A stretch of DNA of 64,000 nucleotides, taken from the NCBI RefSeq assembly GCF_039655875.1, contig NZ_JBBYXK010000003.1:310001-374000 (forward strand). Direction: 5' to 3'. A model generated the notes under the pieces. It worked only from the letters and a program-made list of their open reading frames with translations, was not told the origin of the DNA and did no database searches. Both the position numbers and the translations under genes were made by a program. The stretch is from Emcibacter sp. SYSU 3D8. Lineage in GTDB: Bacteria > Pseudomonadota > Alphaproteobacteria > SMXS01. Shown piece after piece: positions 52,923 through 63,900 of the stretch (positions are counted from its first letter, which is position 1; every line of letters begins with the position of its first letter).

Positions 52923-53894
52923 TTGGCACGATTATACGATAGCCGCAAACGTATCCTGGTCACCGGCGGCGCCGGCTTCATCGGCTCGCATCTGATCGAC
53001 CGGCTGCTCGAACTCGGGCATGAAGTGATCTGCGCCGACAATCTGTTCACCGGCACCAAGCGCAATGTGGACCACCTGCACAATCACCCCCGCTTCGAGT
53101 TTCTGCGTCACGACGTGACGTTTCCCCTCTATGTCGAGGCCGACGAGATCTACAACCTGGCCTGTCCGGCCTCCCCGGTGCATTACCAGTACGACCCGGT
53201 GCAGACGACGAAGACATCGGTCCATGGCGCCATCAACATGCTGGGGCTGGCCAAGCGGCTGAAGTGCAAGATCTTCCAGGCCTCGACCAGCGAGGTCTAC
53301 GGTGACCCGGTCGTCCATCCGCAGACCGAGGAATATTGGGGCAACGTCAACCCAATCGGCCCGCGGTCGTGCTACGACGAGGGCAAGCGCTGCGCCGAAA
53401 CCCTGTTCTTCGACTATCACCGGCAGCACGGGCTGCAGATCAAGGTCGCCCGCATTTTCAACACCTACGGCCCGCGCATGCATCCGGCCGACGGGCGCGT
53501 GGTGTCGAACTTCATCATGCAGGCGCTGCAGGGTGAGCCCATCACCATCTATGGCGACGGCAGCCAGACGCGCTCGTTCTGCTTCGTCGAGGACATGGTC
53601 GAGGCCTTCATCCGATTGATGGCAACGGACGACAGCGTCGCCGGTCCGGTCAATCTGGGCAATCCGGGCGAGTTCACCATAAGGGAACTGGCCGAGAAGG
53701 TGGTGCGGGCGACCGGCGCAAAAAGCGAGATCGTCTTTCGCGACATTCCGCAGGACGATCCCAAGCAGCGCTGCCCGGACATCTCCAAGGCAAAGGCCCT
53801 GCTCGACTGGCAGCCGGCGATCGCCCTCGATGAGGGCCTTGGCTGGACAGTGGACTATTTCAGCAACCTGATCGCCGGCGAAAAGCCGGTTTGA
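52923..53894 (+). CDS. UDP-glucuronic acid decarboxylase (UDP-xylose synthase)
   Basis: Converts UDP-glucuronate to UDP-xylose with bound NAD. A 323-residue extended SDR enzyme. Motifs are [10 protein letters not shown] (~13-22), [10 protein letters not shown] (~120), YxxxK in [12 protein letters not shown] (~150) and [45 protein letters not shown] is diagnostic for the UXS group. TTG at 52923 is the likely start. UDP-glucuronate must come from a UDP-glucose dehydrogenase that is not in this window. The polysaccharide should contain xylose or a derivative. Confidence 0.95.
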   Translation: MARLYDSRKRILVTGGAGFIGSHLIDRLLELGHEVICADNLFTGTKRNVDHLHNHPRFEFLRHDVTFPLYVEADEIYNLACPASPVHYQYDPVQTTKTSVHGAINMLGLAKRLKCKIFQASTSEVYGDPVVHPQTEEYWGNVNPIGPRSCYDEGKRCAETLFFDYHRQHGLQIKVARIFNTYGPRMHPADGRVVSNFIMQALQGEPITIYGDGSQTRSFCFVEDMVEAFIRLMATDDSVAGPVNLGNPGEFTIRELAEKVVRATGAKSEIVFRDIPQDDPKQRCPDISKAKALLDWQPAIALDEGLGWTVDYFSNLIAGEKPV

Positions 53895-53915
53895 GTCCGA
53901 ACAGGAGCAACATGC

Positions 53916-54914
53916 ATGGCAACTGACGGCAGCCTCGCCGGCAAGCGCATCTTCGTCGCCGGACATGGCGGCATGGTGGGCGCCGCGATCCTCAGGAATC
54001 TGGTGGCGGGCGGCCATCCGCTGTCGCAGATCGTGACCCGCTCCCATGCCGAACTGGACCTGACCGACCAGGCTGCGGTGCGGCGGTTCTTCGACGCGGA
54101 ACAGGTCGACGTGGTGATCCTGGCTGCGGCCAGGGTCGGCGGCATCCACGCCAACAACACCTATCCGGCCGACTTCATCTACGAGAACCTGATGATCGAG
54201 TGCAACGTGGTCCATCAGGCGTTCCTGGCCGGCGTGCGGCGTCTGCTGCTCCTGGGCAGTTCGTGCATCTACCCGAAGCACGCCGAACAGCCCATGCGCG
54301 AGGAGGCCCTGCTTACCGGCACCCTCGAGCCGACCAACGAACCCTATGCGCTGGCCAAGATCGCCGGCATCAAGCTGTGCGAAAGCTACAACCGGCAGCA
54401 CGGCGTGGATTACCGCAGCGTCATGCCCACCAACCTCTATGGTCCCGGCGACAATTTTCATCCGGACAATGCCCATGTGGTGCCGGCACTGATGCGGCGG
54501 CTCCACGAGGCGGCGCAGGACGGCCTGCCCGAGGTGGCGATCTGGGGCAGCGGCAAGCCGTTTCGCGAGTTCCTGCACGTGGATGACATGGCCGAGGCGT
54601 CGCTGTTCGTGCTCGGCCTCGACCCGGCGGTCTACAGGGCGAATACCCAGCCCATGCTGTCGCATATCAATGTCGGCACGGGCGAGGATGTCAGCATCGC
54701 CGATCTGGCGGGGCTGCTGGCCGACATTACCGGTTTCAGGGGGCGGATTTCCTTCGACACGTCAAAGCCCGACGGTACGCCGCGCAAACTGCTCGATGTC
54801 TCGCGCCTGGACCGGATGGGATGGCGGGCCCGCATGCCGCTCGAGCAGGGCCTGCGCTCGACCTACCAATGGTATCTGGCGCAGCGGGGGTCGCTGCGCG
54901 GCGAGGCAGCCTAG
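53916..54914 (+). CDS. fcl: GDP-L-fucose synthase
   Basis: Epimerises and reduces GDP-4-keto-6-deoxymannose to GDP-L-fucose. 332 residues with [10 protein letters not shown] (NADP motif, ~13-22), [14 protein letters not shown] (catalytic Ser-Cys, ~110), YxxxK in [17 protein letters not shown] (~138-154), [26 protein letters not shown] and the end-block [13 protein letters not shown] at 53916 follows AGGAGCAAC. With gmd at 39768 it completes the GDP-L-fucose branch. The gene ends in a CTAG shared with the stop codon of the convergent glycosyltransferase gene. Confidence 0.97.
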   Translation: MATDGSLAGKRIFVAGHGGMVGAAILRNLVAGGHPLSQIVTRSHAELDLTDQAAVRRFFDAEQVDVVILAAARVGGIHANNTYPADFIYENLMIECNVVHQAFLAGVRRLLLLGSSCIYPKHAEQPMREEALLTGTLEPTNEPYALAKIAGIKLCESYNRQHGVDYRSVMPTNLYGPGDNFHPDNAHVVPALMRRLHEAAQDGLPEVAIWGSGKPFREFLHVDDMAEASLFVLGLDPAVYRANTQPMLSHINVGTGEDVSIADLAGLLADITGFRGRISFDTSKPDGTPRKLLDVSRLDRMGWRARMPLEQGLRSTYQWYLAQRGSLRGEAA

Positions 54915-56137
54915 GCGGGCAGCGACATTACCGACGGGCTGAAGACTCTCTCGAACTGGCCCAGGCTGATGGCCCGGTTGAATTCGGTTTCGTAGGCGCG
55001 CCTCGCGCCGCCGCCCATTTTCGCCAGCAAGGCGCGGTCGCCCTTGTTGGCGACGATCCATGCGGCGGCCGAGGCGGTGTCGGTGCCCATCGCCGGGACG
55101 CCTGCGCCGAAGCTGTCGACGATGCGCTGGATGCTGCCCCCGGCCGAACCCAGGAACAGCGTCGGCCGCCCCGCCGCGAGAATGCCATAGATCTTGCTGG
55201 GCATGATCAGCCCTTCCATCTCCTCGCGCAGGCTCACCAGGTGAACATCCGGAACCGACAGGCTCTCGGACAGGCGTTCGCGCGGCTGATAGGCGCGGAA
55301 CTGTACGTTGGAAAGCCTGACTTCTGCCGCCATGACCTTCAGCCGGTCGAGACCGGCGCCGCCGCCGATGAACAGGAAGGCGATGTCGTCATGGCCGCGC
55401 AGGCGCGACATCAGGTCGAGCAACGCGTCATGGTCGTGCGCCCGTCCCAGATTGCCCGAATAGCCGATCACGAACCGGTCGCCCAGCTCCCATTCCAGGC
55501 GCAACGGATTTGTCTCGCGGCTCACTGGCCGGATGTCGCTGTCGGCCCAGTTGTGGACGATGATCGTGCGTTCGGCCGGCACGCGCTGGGTCAGCAAGTG
55601 GTTCGCCATGTTGTCGCACAGCACCACATTGGCGTGGGCCGCGCGGAACGAGGCATTGCGGGCGGAGAGCAGTGCGCGGGCTACCGCGCCGCGGACCATG
55701 GGCACGTCCAGCCGCTCGGCGATCTCGGGAAACAGGTCCTGGCACCAGTTGATCAGCCGCGCCCGCTTGACCGCAGCCACGGCGCCGGCCAAGACGGACA
55801 GCAACGGCGGATCGGTCAGCGCCAGGATCGTGTCTCCGCGGCGAACCGTGAACAGCAACGTAAACAGGGCTGATGCGTAGAAGCTCAGATAGTCGGCGGC
55901 GCGTCCGGCCATGCTGGTGCGTCCGAAGCGGGTGCTCCATAGCCGGCGGATGGCGACGCCGCCATGGGAGTCGGATGCGGCGAGCGCGGCGTCGGGCTGG
56001 TCGTAGCGTTGCCGGCTGGTAATCGCCAGCGTATCCTGCCCGCCCGCTGCCAGATGCTCCAGCAGGTCGGTCAGCAGCTGGCTGGTGGCGGAATGGTCCG
56101 GCCAGTAATAGCGGTTGACCGCGACGATCCGCCCCAT
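54911..56137 (-). CDS. Glycosyltransferase family 4 protein (WcaI-like)
   Basis: A 408-residue GT4 enzyme of the colanic-acid WcaI type. It starts [27 protein letters not shown] and contains [35 protein letters not shown], the membrane-contact segment of that group. The donor domain holds [35 protein letters not shown] and [32 protein letters not shown]. It lies 6 bases behind the sugar-phosphate transferase gene on the minus strand, and the pair probably performs the first two sugar-transfer steps on the lipid carrier. Confidence 0.92.
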   Translation of the reverse strand: MGRIVAVNRYYWPDHSATSQLLTDLLEHLAAGGQDTLAITSRQRYDQPDAALAASDSHGGVAIRRLWSTRFGRTSMAGRAADYLSFYASALFTLLFTVRRGDTILALTDPPLLSVLAGAVAAVKRARLINWCQDLFPEIAERLDVPMVRGAVARALLSARNASFRAAHANVVLCDNMANHLLTQRVPAERTIIVHNWADSDIRPVSRETNPLRLEWELGDRFVIGYSGNLGRAHDHDALLDLMSRLRGHDDIAFLFIGGGAGLDRLKVMAAEVRLSNVQFRAYQPRERLSESLSVPDVHLVSLREEMEGLIMPSKIYGILAAGRPTLFLGSAGGSIQRIVDSFGAGVPAMGTDTASAAAWIVANKGDRALLAKMGGGARRAYETEFNRAISLGQFERVFSPSVMSLPA

Positions 56138-56143
56138 CCCGTC

Positions 56144-57217
56144 CTACTCGCGGTTCTGGTAGGGTTTCGGGCTGTGCTTGAAGCTGCCGCCGCCAAAGGC
56201 CGGTTTCTGCGGATCGCCGCGAGCGGGCTGGTGCATTTCCGGCCCGCGGGCCCGGTTGACCGACAGCGTGGCGGCATAGGCCACTACCTGCAGCGCCATC
56301 ACCATCACCAGCGGCGCGTCCAGATAGGCGTGCAGCGCCGGAATGGAGCATAGCGCCAGATAGACCGCGACGGCCCGGTTCGAGCTGCCGGTCCAGTCCT
56401 TCAGATAATGGTGCAAATGGTCGCGTCCGGGCGTGAAGGCGCCGGTGCCGCGCCTGATGCGCACCGCCATCACCCTGCCCATGTCCAGCACGGGAATGAG
56501 AAAGCACGCGCCGAGATAGAGCGCCGGCATGCCGCCGCGGTGACTGGCATAGGCCTCGATCGCGGCGAATCCGATCAGCGACGACATCATGTAGGCGCCG
56601 GAATCGCCAGTGAACAGCCGGCCTTTCAGATTGGCGACCAGCAGTACGGCGAGCGCGCCGGCGGTCGGGAGCAACAGCACGCTGGTTTCCGGCACCATCC
56701 ACGGCGCCAGCAATAGGAGCCAGAGGATGCACATGCCCAGGAACAGGCCGTTGAGGCCATCGGACAGGTTCGATCCGTGCTTCAGGCACAGCACGCAGAA
56801 CACGGTGAAGGGCACGGCGGCCATGCCCAGCGGAATAGTGAATCCCAGGTCGGGAAACCACAGCGCGCCCACCCGCAGGCTGGGCACGGCGATGGCGGCG
56901 GCGCCGGCCCCCACGATGCCGACAGCCAGACGCAGCCACGGGTTGATGTGCCGGCGGTCGTCCATGAATCCGAGCAGGAAAAACACGCCGGAAACCGCAG
57001 CGATGGCAACGCTGGCGGGCGGCGTCGAGCCAAAGACGGCGGCTTGCAGCGCGACGCCTGCACACAGCGCCAGGAAGAGCCCGATGCCGCCAACCAGTGG
57101 GGTCGGCGCGGTGTGCAGCTTGCGGGCGCCGTCAGGCTTGTCCATCACCCCCAGGGCTGTGCCCACCGGGGTTGACCAGACGGCGATCGCGAGCGCAAGG
57201 CAGCACCCTGCAGTCAT
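56144..57217 (-). CDS. Polyprenyl-phosphate sugar-1-phosphate transferase (WecA/MraY family)
   Basis: A 357-residue polytopic inner-membrane enzyme that starts repeat-unit assembly by transferring a HexNAc-1-phosphate to undecaprenyl phosphate. Signature motifs: DKPDGARKLHTAPTPLVGG at the first loop, FMDDRRHINPWLRL (DD pair), KHGSNLSDGLNGLFLG, LFTGDSGAYM and the His-rich loop TPGRDHLHHYL, all as in WecA-type (PNPT) proteins. ATG at 57217 was chosen; no other strong start lies upstream. It leads a two-gene minus-strand operon with the WcaI-like glycosyltransferase, divergent from the rest of the window. Confidence 0.95.
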   Translation of the reverse strand: MTAGCCLALAIAVWSTPVGTALGVMDKPDGARKLHTAPTPLVGGIGLFLALCAGVALQAAVFGSTPPASVAIAAVSGVFFLLGFMDDRRHINPWLRLAVGIVGAGAAAIAVPSLRVGALWFPDLGFTIPLGMAAVPFTVFCVLCLKHGSNLSDGLNGLFLGMCILWLLLLAPWMVPETSVLLLPTAGALAVLLVANLKGRLFTGDSGAYMMSSLIGFAAIEAYASHRGGMPALYLGACFLIPVLDMGRVMAVRIRRGTGAFTPGRDHLHHYLKDWTGSSNRAVAVYLALCSIPALHAYLDAPLVMVMALQVVAYAATLSVNRARGPEMHQPARGDPQKPAFGGGSFKHSPKPYQNRE

Positions 57218-57703
57218 GCCCAATATCGTAACGTCACCGGCGGCGAATCCGCCCTGTGACCCGGCCCAATTCCACAACAAGTTCCGCCTCCGCGAATATC
57301 CGGACAGGACAACATGTTGGCCCTGGCACTATCGCTGCAGCGCCACATGCCGGACGGGTGGCCCACACCCGGTTCGGCATGGCCCCACCTCCAAGGAGGA
57401 TGACCCTGCGTTGTGAAGGATGTATCTCCATGCAACCTTAGGTCAACATCATTTTGCGGGCGCGAAATAGAAATTCAGGGATGACCTAAAGAAGACAAGA
57501 AATCGACACAATCTCCCTATTAGCTGATGCAAAGAAGCGATGCGGAGGCGTCCGCCTCAACATCAATGAATAAGTCATTTTTTTGATTCAAATTGGGTTA
57601 AATTTCGAGGCGATGAGTCTCGGCTCGGTCATGAAGACTGAATATCCATGAAGGATTCCCGGGGCGAGTCGGGATAGAGAATGGACAGGAGCGGAAGAGT
57701 CCG
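57218..57703. other. Divergent intergenic region, AT-rich right half
   Basis: 486 bases between the sugar-phosphate transferase (minus) and a methyltransferase gene (plus). The left part is GC-rich and has chance open frames without protein character. The part from ~57440 to 57660 is AT-rich (TAAGTCATTTTTTTGATTCAAATTGGG-like composition) and probably holds promoters for one or both genes. I see no clear palindrome or known regulatory element. Confidence 0.4.
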
Positions 57704-58387
57704 ATGAATACCTTGGTGCAGCGCGTGTTGGGCACCGGCTATGGCCGGGCCAGCCGGTTCCACGACGGGAACAATCGCTTCATGGGTGTTGGCCAACTCC
57801 GGCATCTTCCTGCGTCCGTGGGCATGAAGGTTGCGAGCCGGCTGATCGGGAGCCACCTGCGGCTCCCTGGATGGCCCTATCCGGCGGTACAGGCGATAGA
57901 GCGGTTGGTGCAGCCCGACTGGAGAGTGCTGGAATTCGGTTCGGGATGGTCGACATTGTGGCTCGCCGATCGCTGTGCCGAGACGGTCAGCATCGAGAGC
58001 AGCCCGGTATGGGCCGCGTTCGTGCAACGCAAGTCCGAATCCTGCCGCGGCAAGGTGCAGGTCATCCAGCGCGAGTTGGAAGATTACCCGGACACCGCCG
58101 GCTTCGCCGACGCAAGTTTCGACCTGTGCGTGGTCGACGGGCTTTGCCGCCATGATTGTATCGAGAACGCCATGCGGGTGATCCGGCCAGGCGGCTATCT
58201 CTACCTGGACAATTCGGAATCGGGCAGCGACGGCCTGGTCTACCAGGATGGCGGCAGGCAGGCCGTACAGCGGATGGTGCGCGACACCGCGCGCGATACC
58301 GGCGGCGAACTCAGGGAATATCGGGGTCTGATCATTGGCGAGGTGTTCGCCGGCGGCGGTCTGCTGATGCGCAAGGGCGGCAACTGA
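57704..58387 (+). CDS. SAM-dependent methyltransferase-like protein
   Basis: A 227-residue class I methyltransferase-like protein. The SAM-binding motif is WRVLEFGSGWSTLWLADRCAETVSIES (~73-99), followed by FDLCVVDGLCRHDCIENAMRVIRPGGYLYLDNSE. The end (GLIIGEVFAGGGLLMRKGG) fits a closing beta hairpin. The strong GSGWSTLW motif resembles proteins that often accompany polysaccharide loci, so it may be an outlying member of the neighbouring cluster, though the gap to it is large. It converges with the sigma-factor operon (17-base gap). The substrate is unknown. Confidence 0.88.
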   Translation: MNTLVQRVLGTGYGRASRFHDGNNRFMGVGQLRHLPASVGMKVASRLIGSHLRLPGWPYPAVQAIERLVQPDWRVLEFGSGWSTLWLADRCAETVSIESSPVWAAFVQRKSESCRGKVQVIQRELEDYPDTAGFADASFDLCVVDGLCRHDCIENAMRVIRPGGYLYLDNSESGSDGLVYQDGGRQAVQRMVRDTARDTGGELREYRGLIIGEVFAGGGLLMRKGGN

Positions 58388-58404
58388 ACTCTTGTCCCGG
58401 CTCG

Positions 58405-59283
58405 TCAGGCCAGATGCCGCAGCTTGTCGGGATTGCGCACGATATAGATCGCGCTGATCGCGCCGTCCGCGATCTGGAAGGCGACCGTCTGGACCTCGCC
58501 GTCGGGATCGGTCATCACCAGCCCCGGCATGCCGTTGACCGACTCCGGCCGGATTCGCCAGGAGGGCCAGTGTCCCTTGCGGGTGATGCCAATAAAGAAA
58601 CGCGCCACCCGGTCGCGGCCGTTGATGACATTGAGCGCCGCAAGACGCTTGCCGCCGCCGTCCGAATGCAGCGCGGCATCCGCCGTCAGAAGCCGCGCGA
58701 AGGCGTCCGTGTCGCCATTGCCCGCCGCGACGAGAAAGGCCCGTACCAGCCGTTCGCCTTCTTCCTGCGGCACGGCAAAGCGGGTGCGGGCCGACTTCAG
58801 GTGCGTCCGGGCGCGCGAGGCCAGCTGGCGGCAGGCGGGCTCTTCGCGATCGAGCGTCCGCGCCACGTCGGCGAAATCCATCTCGAACACGTCGTGCAGC
58901 AGGAACGCGGCGCGCTCCAGTGGCGACAGCCGCTCGAGCGCCAGCAGGAACGCAACGGAAATGTCCTCGGCCCGTTCGCTGGCGGCGTCGGGCGCGAGCG
59001 CGGCTTCGCCCAGTACCGGCTCGGGCAGCCAGGGGCCCACATAGGTCTCGCGCCGCGCCCGCGCCGACTTCATCTGGTCCAGGCAAAGCCGGGTGACGAC
59101 CCGGGACAACCACGCCGCCGGCTCGCGCAGCGCCGCCCGGTCGGTGCCGTGCCAGCGCAGCCAAGCCTCCTGCACGATATCCTCGGCCTCGGATAGCGAG
59201 CCGAGCATGCGGTAGGCAAGGCCGGTCAGCCGGCGCCTGTGGGACTCGAAATCGGCGGTGGATTCGTCGAGCCGGGCCGTCAT
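58405..59283 (-). CDS. ECF41-type RNA polymerase sigma factor with C-terminal SnoaL-like domain
   Basis: An alternative sigma factor of 292 residues. Region 2 (FESHRRRLTGLAYRMLGSLSEAEDIVQEAWLRW) and region 4 (LERLSPLERAAFLLHDVFEMDFADVARTLDR) are separated by the ECF41 motif WLPEP. The C-terminal SnoaL-like extension carries the group's DGGGK (HSDGGGKR) and NPDKL (NPDKLRHLA) motifs. ECF41 factors have no separate anti-sigma factor; the extension itself modulates activity. The gene overlaps the carboxymuconolactone-decarboxylase-like gene by 4 bases, its typical target and neighbour. Confidence 0.96.
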   Translation of the reverse strand: MTARLDESTADFESHRRRLTGLAYRMLGSLSEAEDIVQEAWLRWHGTDRAALREPAAWLSRVVTRLCLDQMKSARARRETYVGPWLPEPVLGEAALAPDAASERAEDISVAFLLALERLSPLERAAFLLHDVFEMDFADVARTLDREEPACRQLASRARTHLKSARTRFAVPQEEGERLVRAFLVAAGNGDTDAFARLLTADAALHSDGGGKRLAALNVINGRDRVARFFIGITRKGHWPSWRIRPESVNGMPGLVMTDPDGEVQTVAFQIADGAISAIYIVRNPDKLRHLA

Positions 59284-59825
59284 GCCGCCCTCCGCGCAAC
59301 GGGCACCGCATCGCCCGCGACGGTGATGCGCACGCAGGCCTGGCCATGGCCCAAGGCATATTTCAGTGTCGGGAACAGCCGGGCGCCGGTGATGGCAAAG
59401 GCAATGGAGACCAGGGATCGCGGGCCCCAGCGGCCGAGGATCAAGCCGCGCAGCGCCGCTGCCTCGGCATCGTGGGCGATCACGCCGCGCGCGTAGCGCC
59501 ACGCCAGCATGACATCTTCCGGCATGCGGCTTTCTTCACCTGCCAGCAGGGCGCGCAGCACGCCGGGATCCACCCCGTCCCGCTCGGCCATGGTCACGGC
59601 GATTTGCGTGCAGGGGCCGCAATCTTCCTGCATGACGGCGGTGATCTTGGCCGCATGCCACGCCGCTGCCGGAATGTCCTTGTGATATTGCGCCATCGCC
59701 AGGGTTCGGGACATTGCCATGAACGCGGCCCTGTCCGCGTTCAGGATGTCCCGCATATAGGACGCATCGTAGCCGAAGTCCCGCTCGAGCGCTCCGATTC
59801 GCCGGCGCATCAGCCATTTCAGCAT
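59280..59825 (-). CDS. Carboxymuconolactone decarboxylase/AhpD-like protein
   Basis: A 181-residue all-helical protein of the AhpD/CMD superfamily. The redox motif EDCGPCTQIAV supplies a CxxC pair (~72-75), with the helix framework AAAWHAAKITAVMQ before it and EDVMLAWRYARGVIAHD behind it. Such proteins are the commonest partner (the C in 'COE' proteins) of ECF41 sigma factors and may act as thiol peroxidases or decarboxylases. Its stop overlaps the sigma-factor start, and its start overlaps the stop of the membrane protein (TGATG), so all three are translationally coupled. Confidence 0.88.
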   Translation of the reverse strand: MLKWLMRRRIGALERDFGYDASYMRDILNADRAAFMAMSRTLAMAQYHKDIPAAAWHAAKITAVMQEDCGPCTQIAVTMAERDGVDPGVLRALLAGEESRMPEDVMLAWRYARGVIAHDAEAAALRGLILGRWGPRSLVSIAFAITGARLFPTLKYALGHGQACVRITVAGDAVPVARRAA

Positions 59826-60220
59826 CAGCGGCCTCCCGTTCCCGCCAATCGCGGCGGCCAGGCAATCCAGAGCGCCAGTGCCGCGCCCAGCAGAAACGGC
59901 GGCAGTTCCAGAAGCGCGAGGCCGTGTCCCACATGGCCAGTGGCCGCCTCGACAAGGTGGACACCGGTATGCGCGCACAGAAACAGCGCGCCGGCCATCG
60001 CCGCGGGCCATGCCGGCGGCTGGCGGATGGTCCAGACCATGGCCGCGCCCGCGATGATGAAGACGATGCCGATGTCGCGGATGAAGTGGCCGTTGTAGGG
60101 GCCGCGCTCGATGACCCCGGGAACCCCCTGGTACCAGCCGTCTGGCCAGGCCAGCATGATTGCGCCATTGATCGCCAGCAGCCCGCCCAGCCCCAGTCCC
60201 GTGATTGCTTTTGCCGTCAT
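59825..60220 (-). CDS. Small four-helix membrane protein
   Basis: A 131-residue integral membrane protein with four hydrophobic helices (~5-22, ~45-65, ~72-92, ~100-122). GWYQGVPGVIERGPYNGHFIRDIGI between helices 1 and 2 is a recurring motif in small uncharacterised membrane proteins. ATG at 60220 follows GAAGGAG and is preferred to longer in-frame options. It leads the operon with the CMD-like protein and the ECF41 sigma factor, so it may be a sensor or a regulated product of that system; the function is unknown. Confidence 0.85.
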   Translation of the reverse strand: MTAKAITGLGLGGLLAINGAIMLAWPDGWYQGVPGVIERGPYNGHFIRDIGIVFIIAGAAMVWTIRQPPAWPAAMAGALFLCAHTGVHLVEAATGHVGHGLALLELPPFLLGAALALWIAWPPRLAGTGGR

Positions 60221-60915
60221 CGCCAATCTCCTTCGCCACTGTGACGAGGCAGCGCCCCGATGCGTGACATGGCTGCCGCACTTCACATCTGCGTGTTCGG
60301 TTTCATGCCTCTTCCGGCTGCCAGGGATGTTGCGTGCAAGTAACCATGTCATTACGGCCTGGAATCGACCGGTTAAAAACGCTAGTGGTTCGGTTGGAAC
60401 GGGCGCCTTGGGGCACCATATCTATTAAAATAGCGGATGCGTCCTACCATTGGTGCCCGATTCTCGACAGTCAGCAGCCCGATGCGCAAGATTGAGCCGT
60501 GCGACAGCGCGGTTTGGATGCGCTCGTGCCGCAAGAGCGGGAAATTGACCTTTAATGACAAGAAATCACGCGTTCGTGATATTTAATCACGTAGATTTCC
60601 CATGTATGTTACTTCCTAATAATGAAGAAATTATAGACACTTAGCTCCATCGGCGAGGTCTGGAGCCGTTCCAGAAGACGCCGGTGACGAGCACTACCAA
60701 GGTTTTGGCGAGGGAAAGAGGGGCCTATGCCAGCCGCGGGATATTTTGCGCTGGGATCTCCATAACATCCGTTTCTGGTCTGCTGTCCGGCGTTAGGTCC
60801 GGGACTGGTCGACCGGGGATTATTGTTGCGCGGGCGGCATGCCCGCACTTTTCGCCGTCACCGACCAGGTGTTCTGCACCGGCTCTCGTCCGCACGTTGG
60901 GCAAGGAGTCGAGTC
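60221..60915. promoter_or_regulatory. Long AT-rich leader of the giant surface-protein gene
   Basis: A 695-base gap with no convincing gene. The middle (60,540-60,650) is AT-rich and contains a palindrome ATCACG-CGTT-CGTGAT (60565-60580) followed by a third ATCACG half-site (60586-60591), resembling a multi-site operator. Behind it lie GC-rich leader sequences with a hairpin GCGGGC/GCCCGC (60830-60846), about 70 bases ahead of the start codon. The layout suggests promoter, operator and a long untranslated leader controlling the surface protein. Confidence 0.45.
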
Positions 60916-63900
60916 ATGTTTCGTCGCATTGGTCGCATCAGCCAGAAGAACCGCCAGCTCATCCGCAACCGCTTTGCCGAACGTGACCTGGCAAAGCAGC
61001 TGAGCAAGGCCTATCCCGGCATTGCCGAGCGTCCGCTGACCTACGTGGTCGGCCTGTCGCTGGCCCTGGTCTTGCTGCCGTCGCCCCAGGTGCGTGCGGA
61101 ATGCGTGGCCAGCGGCATCAACATCACGTGCGATACCAACGTCAGTAATCCCGATACCGACCCCCAGCCCATCAGCACCAATTCCGTGGTTATCATCAAC
61201 TCCAACGCGCAGCTCATCGTGGCCGGTGACGACGCGCTGGGTGAAGGCGGCACCGACGCGGTCAACGTCAATATCACCGTCAATTCAGGCGGCGTGGTGC
61301 AGAGCGACGAGAATGCCATCGACGCGGGCGGCCAGTTGACCGTGCTCAACATGGGCACCATCGAGTCGACGGGCGATACGGCGATCCGGATCGACGGCTC
61401 CAACGTCAAGCAGACGAACATCACCAACCAGGGGACGATCAAGGGCGATGCCAACGGCATCGAAATGTCGGTCGACAACAGCAGCCACGACATCACCGGC
61501 TCCAATTTGAGCACCATCAGTGGCGGTGACCACGGCATCGCCTTGTTCGACAACGACATCACGGTCAAGTACAGCGGCGCGGGCATCATCACAGGCGACG
61601 ATGCCGCGCTGTACATGCGCAGCGACGCGGACGATTCCACCTTCATCGTCAAGGGCACCAGCAAGGGCAGCATCACCCTGCTCGGCCAGGACGGTGTGGA
61701 ACTCGATTTCGGTGTGGAAGGCGGCACCGTCGATCTCGACGGGGCGGATCTGGGCAAATCGGACGCGCGCCTCGCGGAAGAAGGCGTCGACGCCTACACA
61801 AATTCCGGCACCACGGTCAACTTTGACAAGGGCACGATCTATTCCACCGGCGACGGCATCATCACTGGCGAAAAATCCTCGGTAACCGTCGGCGCCGACG
61901 GTCTCATCGACACGTCCGAAGGCGACGGCATCGACCTGGGGCTGAATTCCGTCTTCGACATGAACGGCCAGATCACGGCCGCCGACGGCGCCGGCATGCG
62001 TCTGCATGCGGGTTCCGAAGGCGTGATCGGCGCCAGCGGATATGTGGAGGGATCGGGCACCGGTGGTCTCGTCATCGACAACGACGGCGCGACTCTGGGG
62101 AACAATACCGTATTCGTCCTGAACCTTGGTACCATCACCGCCAACAGCCCCGGCATCGTGATCGATCCGGGCATGAATCTGTACCTGGCCGGCGATGGCG
62201 GCGAGGTGATCGGCACCAACGGCGATGACGGCATCGTGCTCGGCGAAGGCTCCGGCGTCGTAGTCACCGAGGGACAGGACGTCAGGGCTTTCGGCGGTGA
62301 TGACGCGGACGGCATCAGCACGATCGGCAACGGTAATTTCGTGGCGGTCGAAGGGTTCGCCACCGTCATCGGCGAGGACGACGGCATCGATGCCGATAGC
62401 GGCCAGGACAACGAGATTTATATCGGCTGGAGCATCCAGGGCCCGGGCTGGGTCGAAGGCGGCGATGATGGTGTTGACCTGGGCGACGGCAATGCCCTGT
62501 ATATCGGCGAAGGCTCGGTTGTCATCGGCAATTCCGGCGACGGCATCAATGCGGGCAGCAACAACAAGATATTCATCTTCGCCGCGACTGTAGAAGGCGG
62601 CGACGACGGCATCGACCTGAACGGCGATCACAACTTTGTCGAGGGCCTGACGTTCGTCGAGGGGCAGGAGAACGGCCTCGAGATCGAGGGCGATTTCAAT
62701 GAGGTTACGCTGGGCGGCGTCGAGGGCGGCAAGCACGGCGTCTTTATCAGCAAGGAAGGCGAACTCAACAAGGTCGTCATCCTCAACGATGCCGTCGGCG
62801 AGGAAGGGGACGGCGTCAGGATTGCGGGGGATCAGAACGAAGTCGACGTCGCCGGGACGATTTCGGGCGATCCGGGCGTATTCCTGTCCGGGGACCAGAA
62901 CAACGTGTCTGGGGGACTGATCACCGCCAAGAAGGACGGCGTGCATATTGACGGTAACCAGAACACCGTCACCTCGGCGACCGACATCATTGGCGACAAC
63001 GACAAGAACGGGTCGGGCGCGGCCGTAGACATCAATGGCGACAGCAATTTCGTGAGCGCCGTCGACAACATCCTCGGCGGCAACAAGGGCGTCGATATCG
63101 ACGGCGACCAGAACACTGTCGTGACGGAAACCGGCGACATCCGCGGCAAGAGCAGCGGCGTCATTCTGGCTGGTGACAACAACCTTGTCTCCGTCGTCAA
63201 CGGCAACATCAACGGCGACCGGGACGACGATGGTGCGGGCGTGGGCGTGATCATCTCGGGTGACAGCAACGACATTGTCGATGTCGGCGATAACACCCAG
63301 GCGGGCGTCAAGGAGATCCGCGGCGGCAGCGGTGGTCTGCTGATTTCCGGCGACACCAATACGGTGCTGGCCTCCGGCGACATCGACGGCGACCGGGACG
63401 ACGACGGCACGGGCTTTGGCGTGCATATCGATGGCGGCGACGGCAACGTTGTTGCCGGCGAAAATCTCTACGGCGGCGGCGACGGCCTGAAGATCGACAA
63501 CGATGCCGACGGCAACGAGGTCACCGTGGCCGGAGACATTCTCGGCGGCCAAAACGGCGGCGTCGGCGACGGCATCGAGATCGGCACCCTGAGTGACGGA
63601 AACACCATCGACGTCGGTGGCCGTGTCGAGGGCAGCGAGGATGGCGTTACCATTGGCGATCGCGCCGACGACAACAAGATCGATGTCGCCGGAGACATTC
63701 TCGGCCTCGATGGTGACGGCGTGCGCATCAGTGGTGACGGCAACGACATCACGGCCGGCGCAGACCAGCTGGGAGACAGCATCCATGGCGCGGACGGCGA
63801 CGGCGTCCAGATCGGCGGTACCGGCAATACCGTGACTGCCGCCGGCAATATCATCGGCAAGGACGATGACGGCGGCGATGGCGACGGCGTCGACATCGCC

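Noticed and set aside
29978-57217. Genomic island or prophage borders around the polysaccharide locus
   Set aside because: No integrase, transposase, tRNA or flanking direct repeat was seen. Base composition changes only in short intergenic stretches.
61285-63786. 833-codon open frame on the minus strand
   Set aside because: It lies wholly antisense to the repeat protein and has a monotonous Ala/Val/Asp composition forced by the repeats on the other strand. There is no ribosome site or domain.
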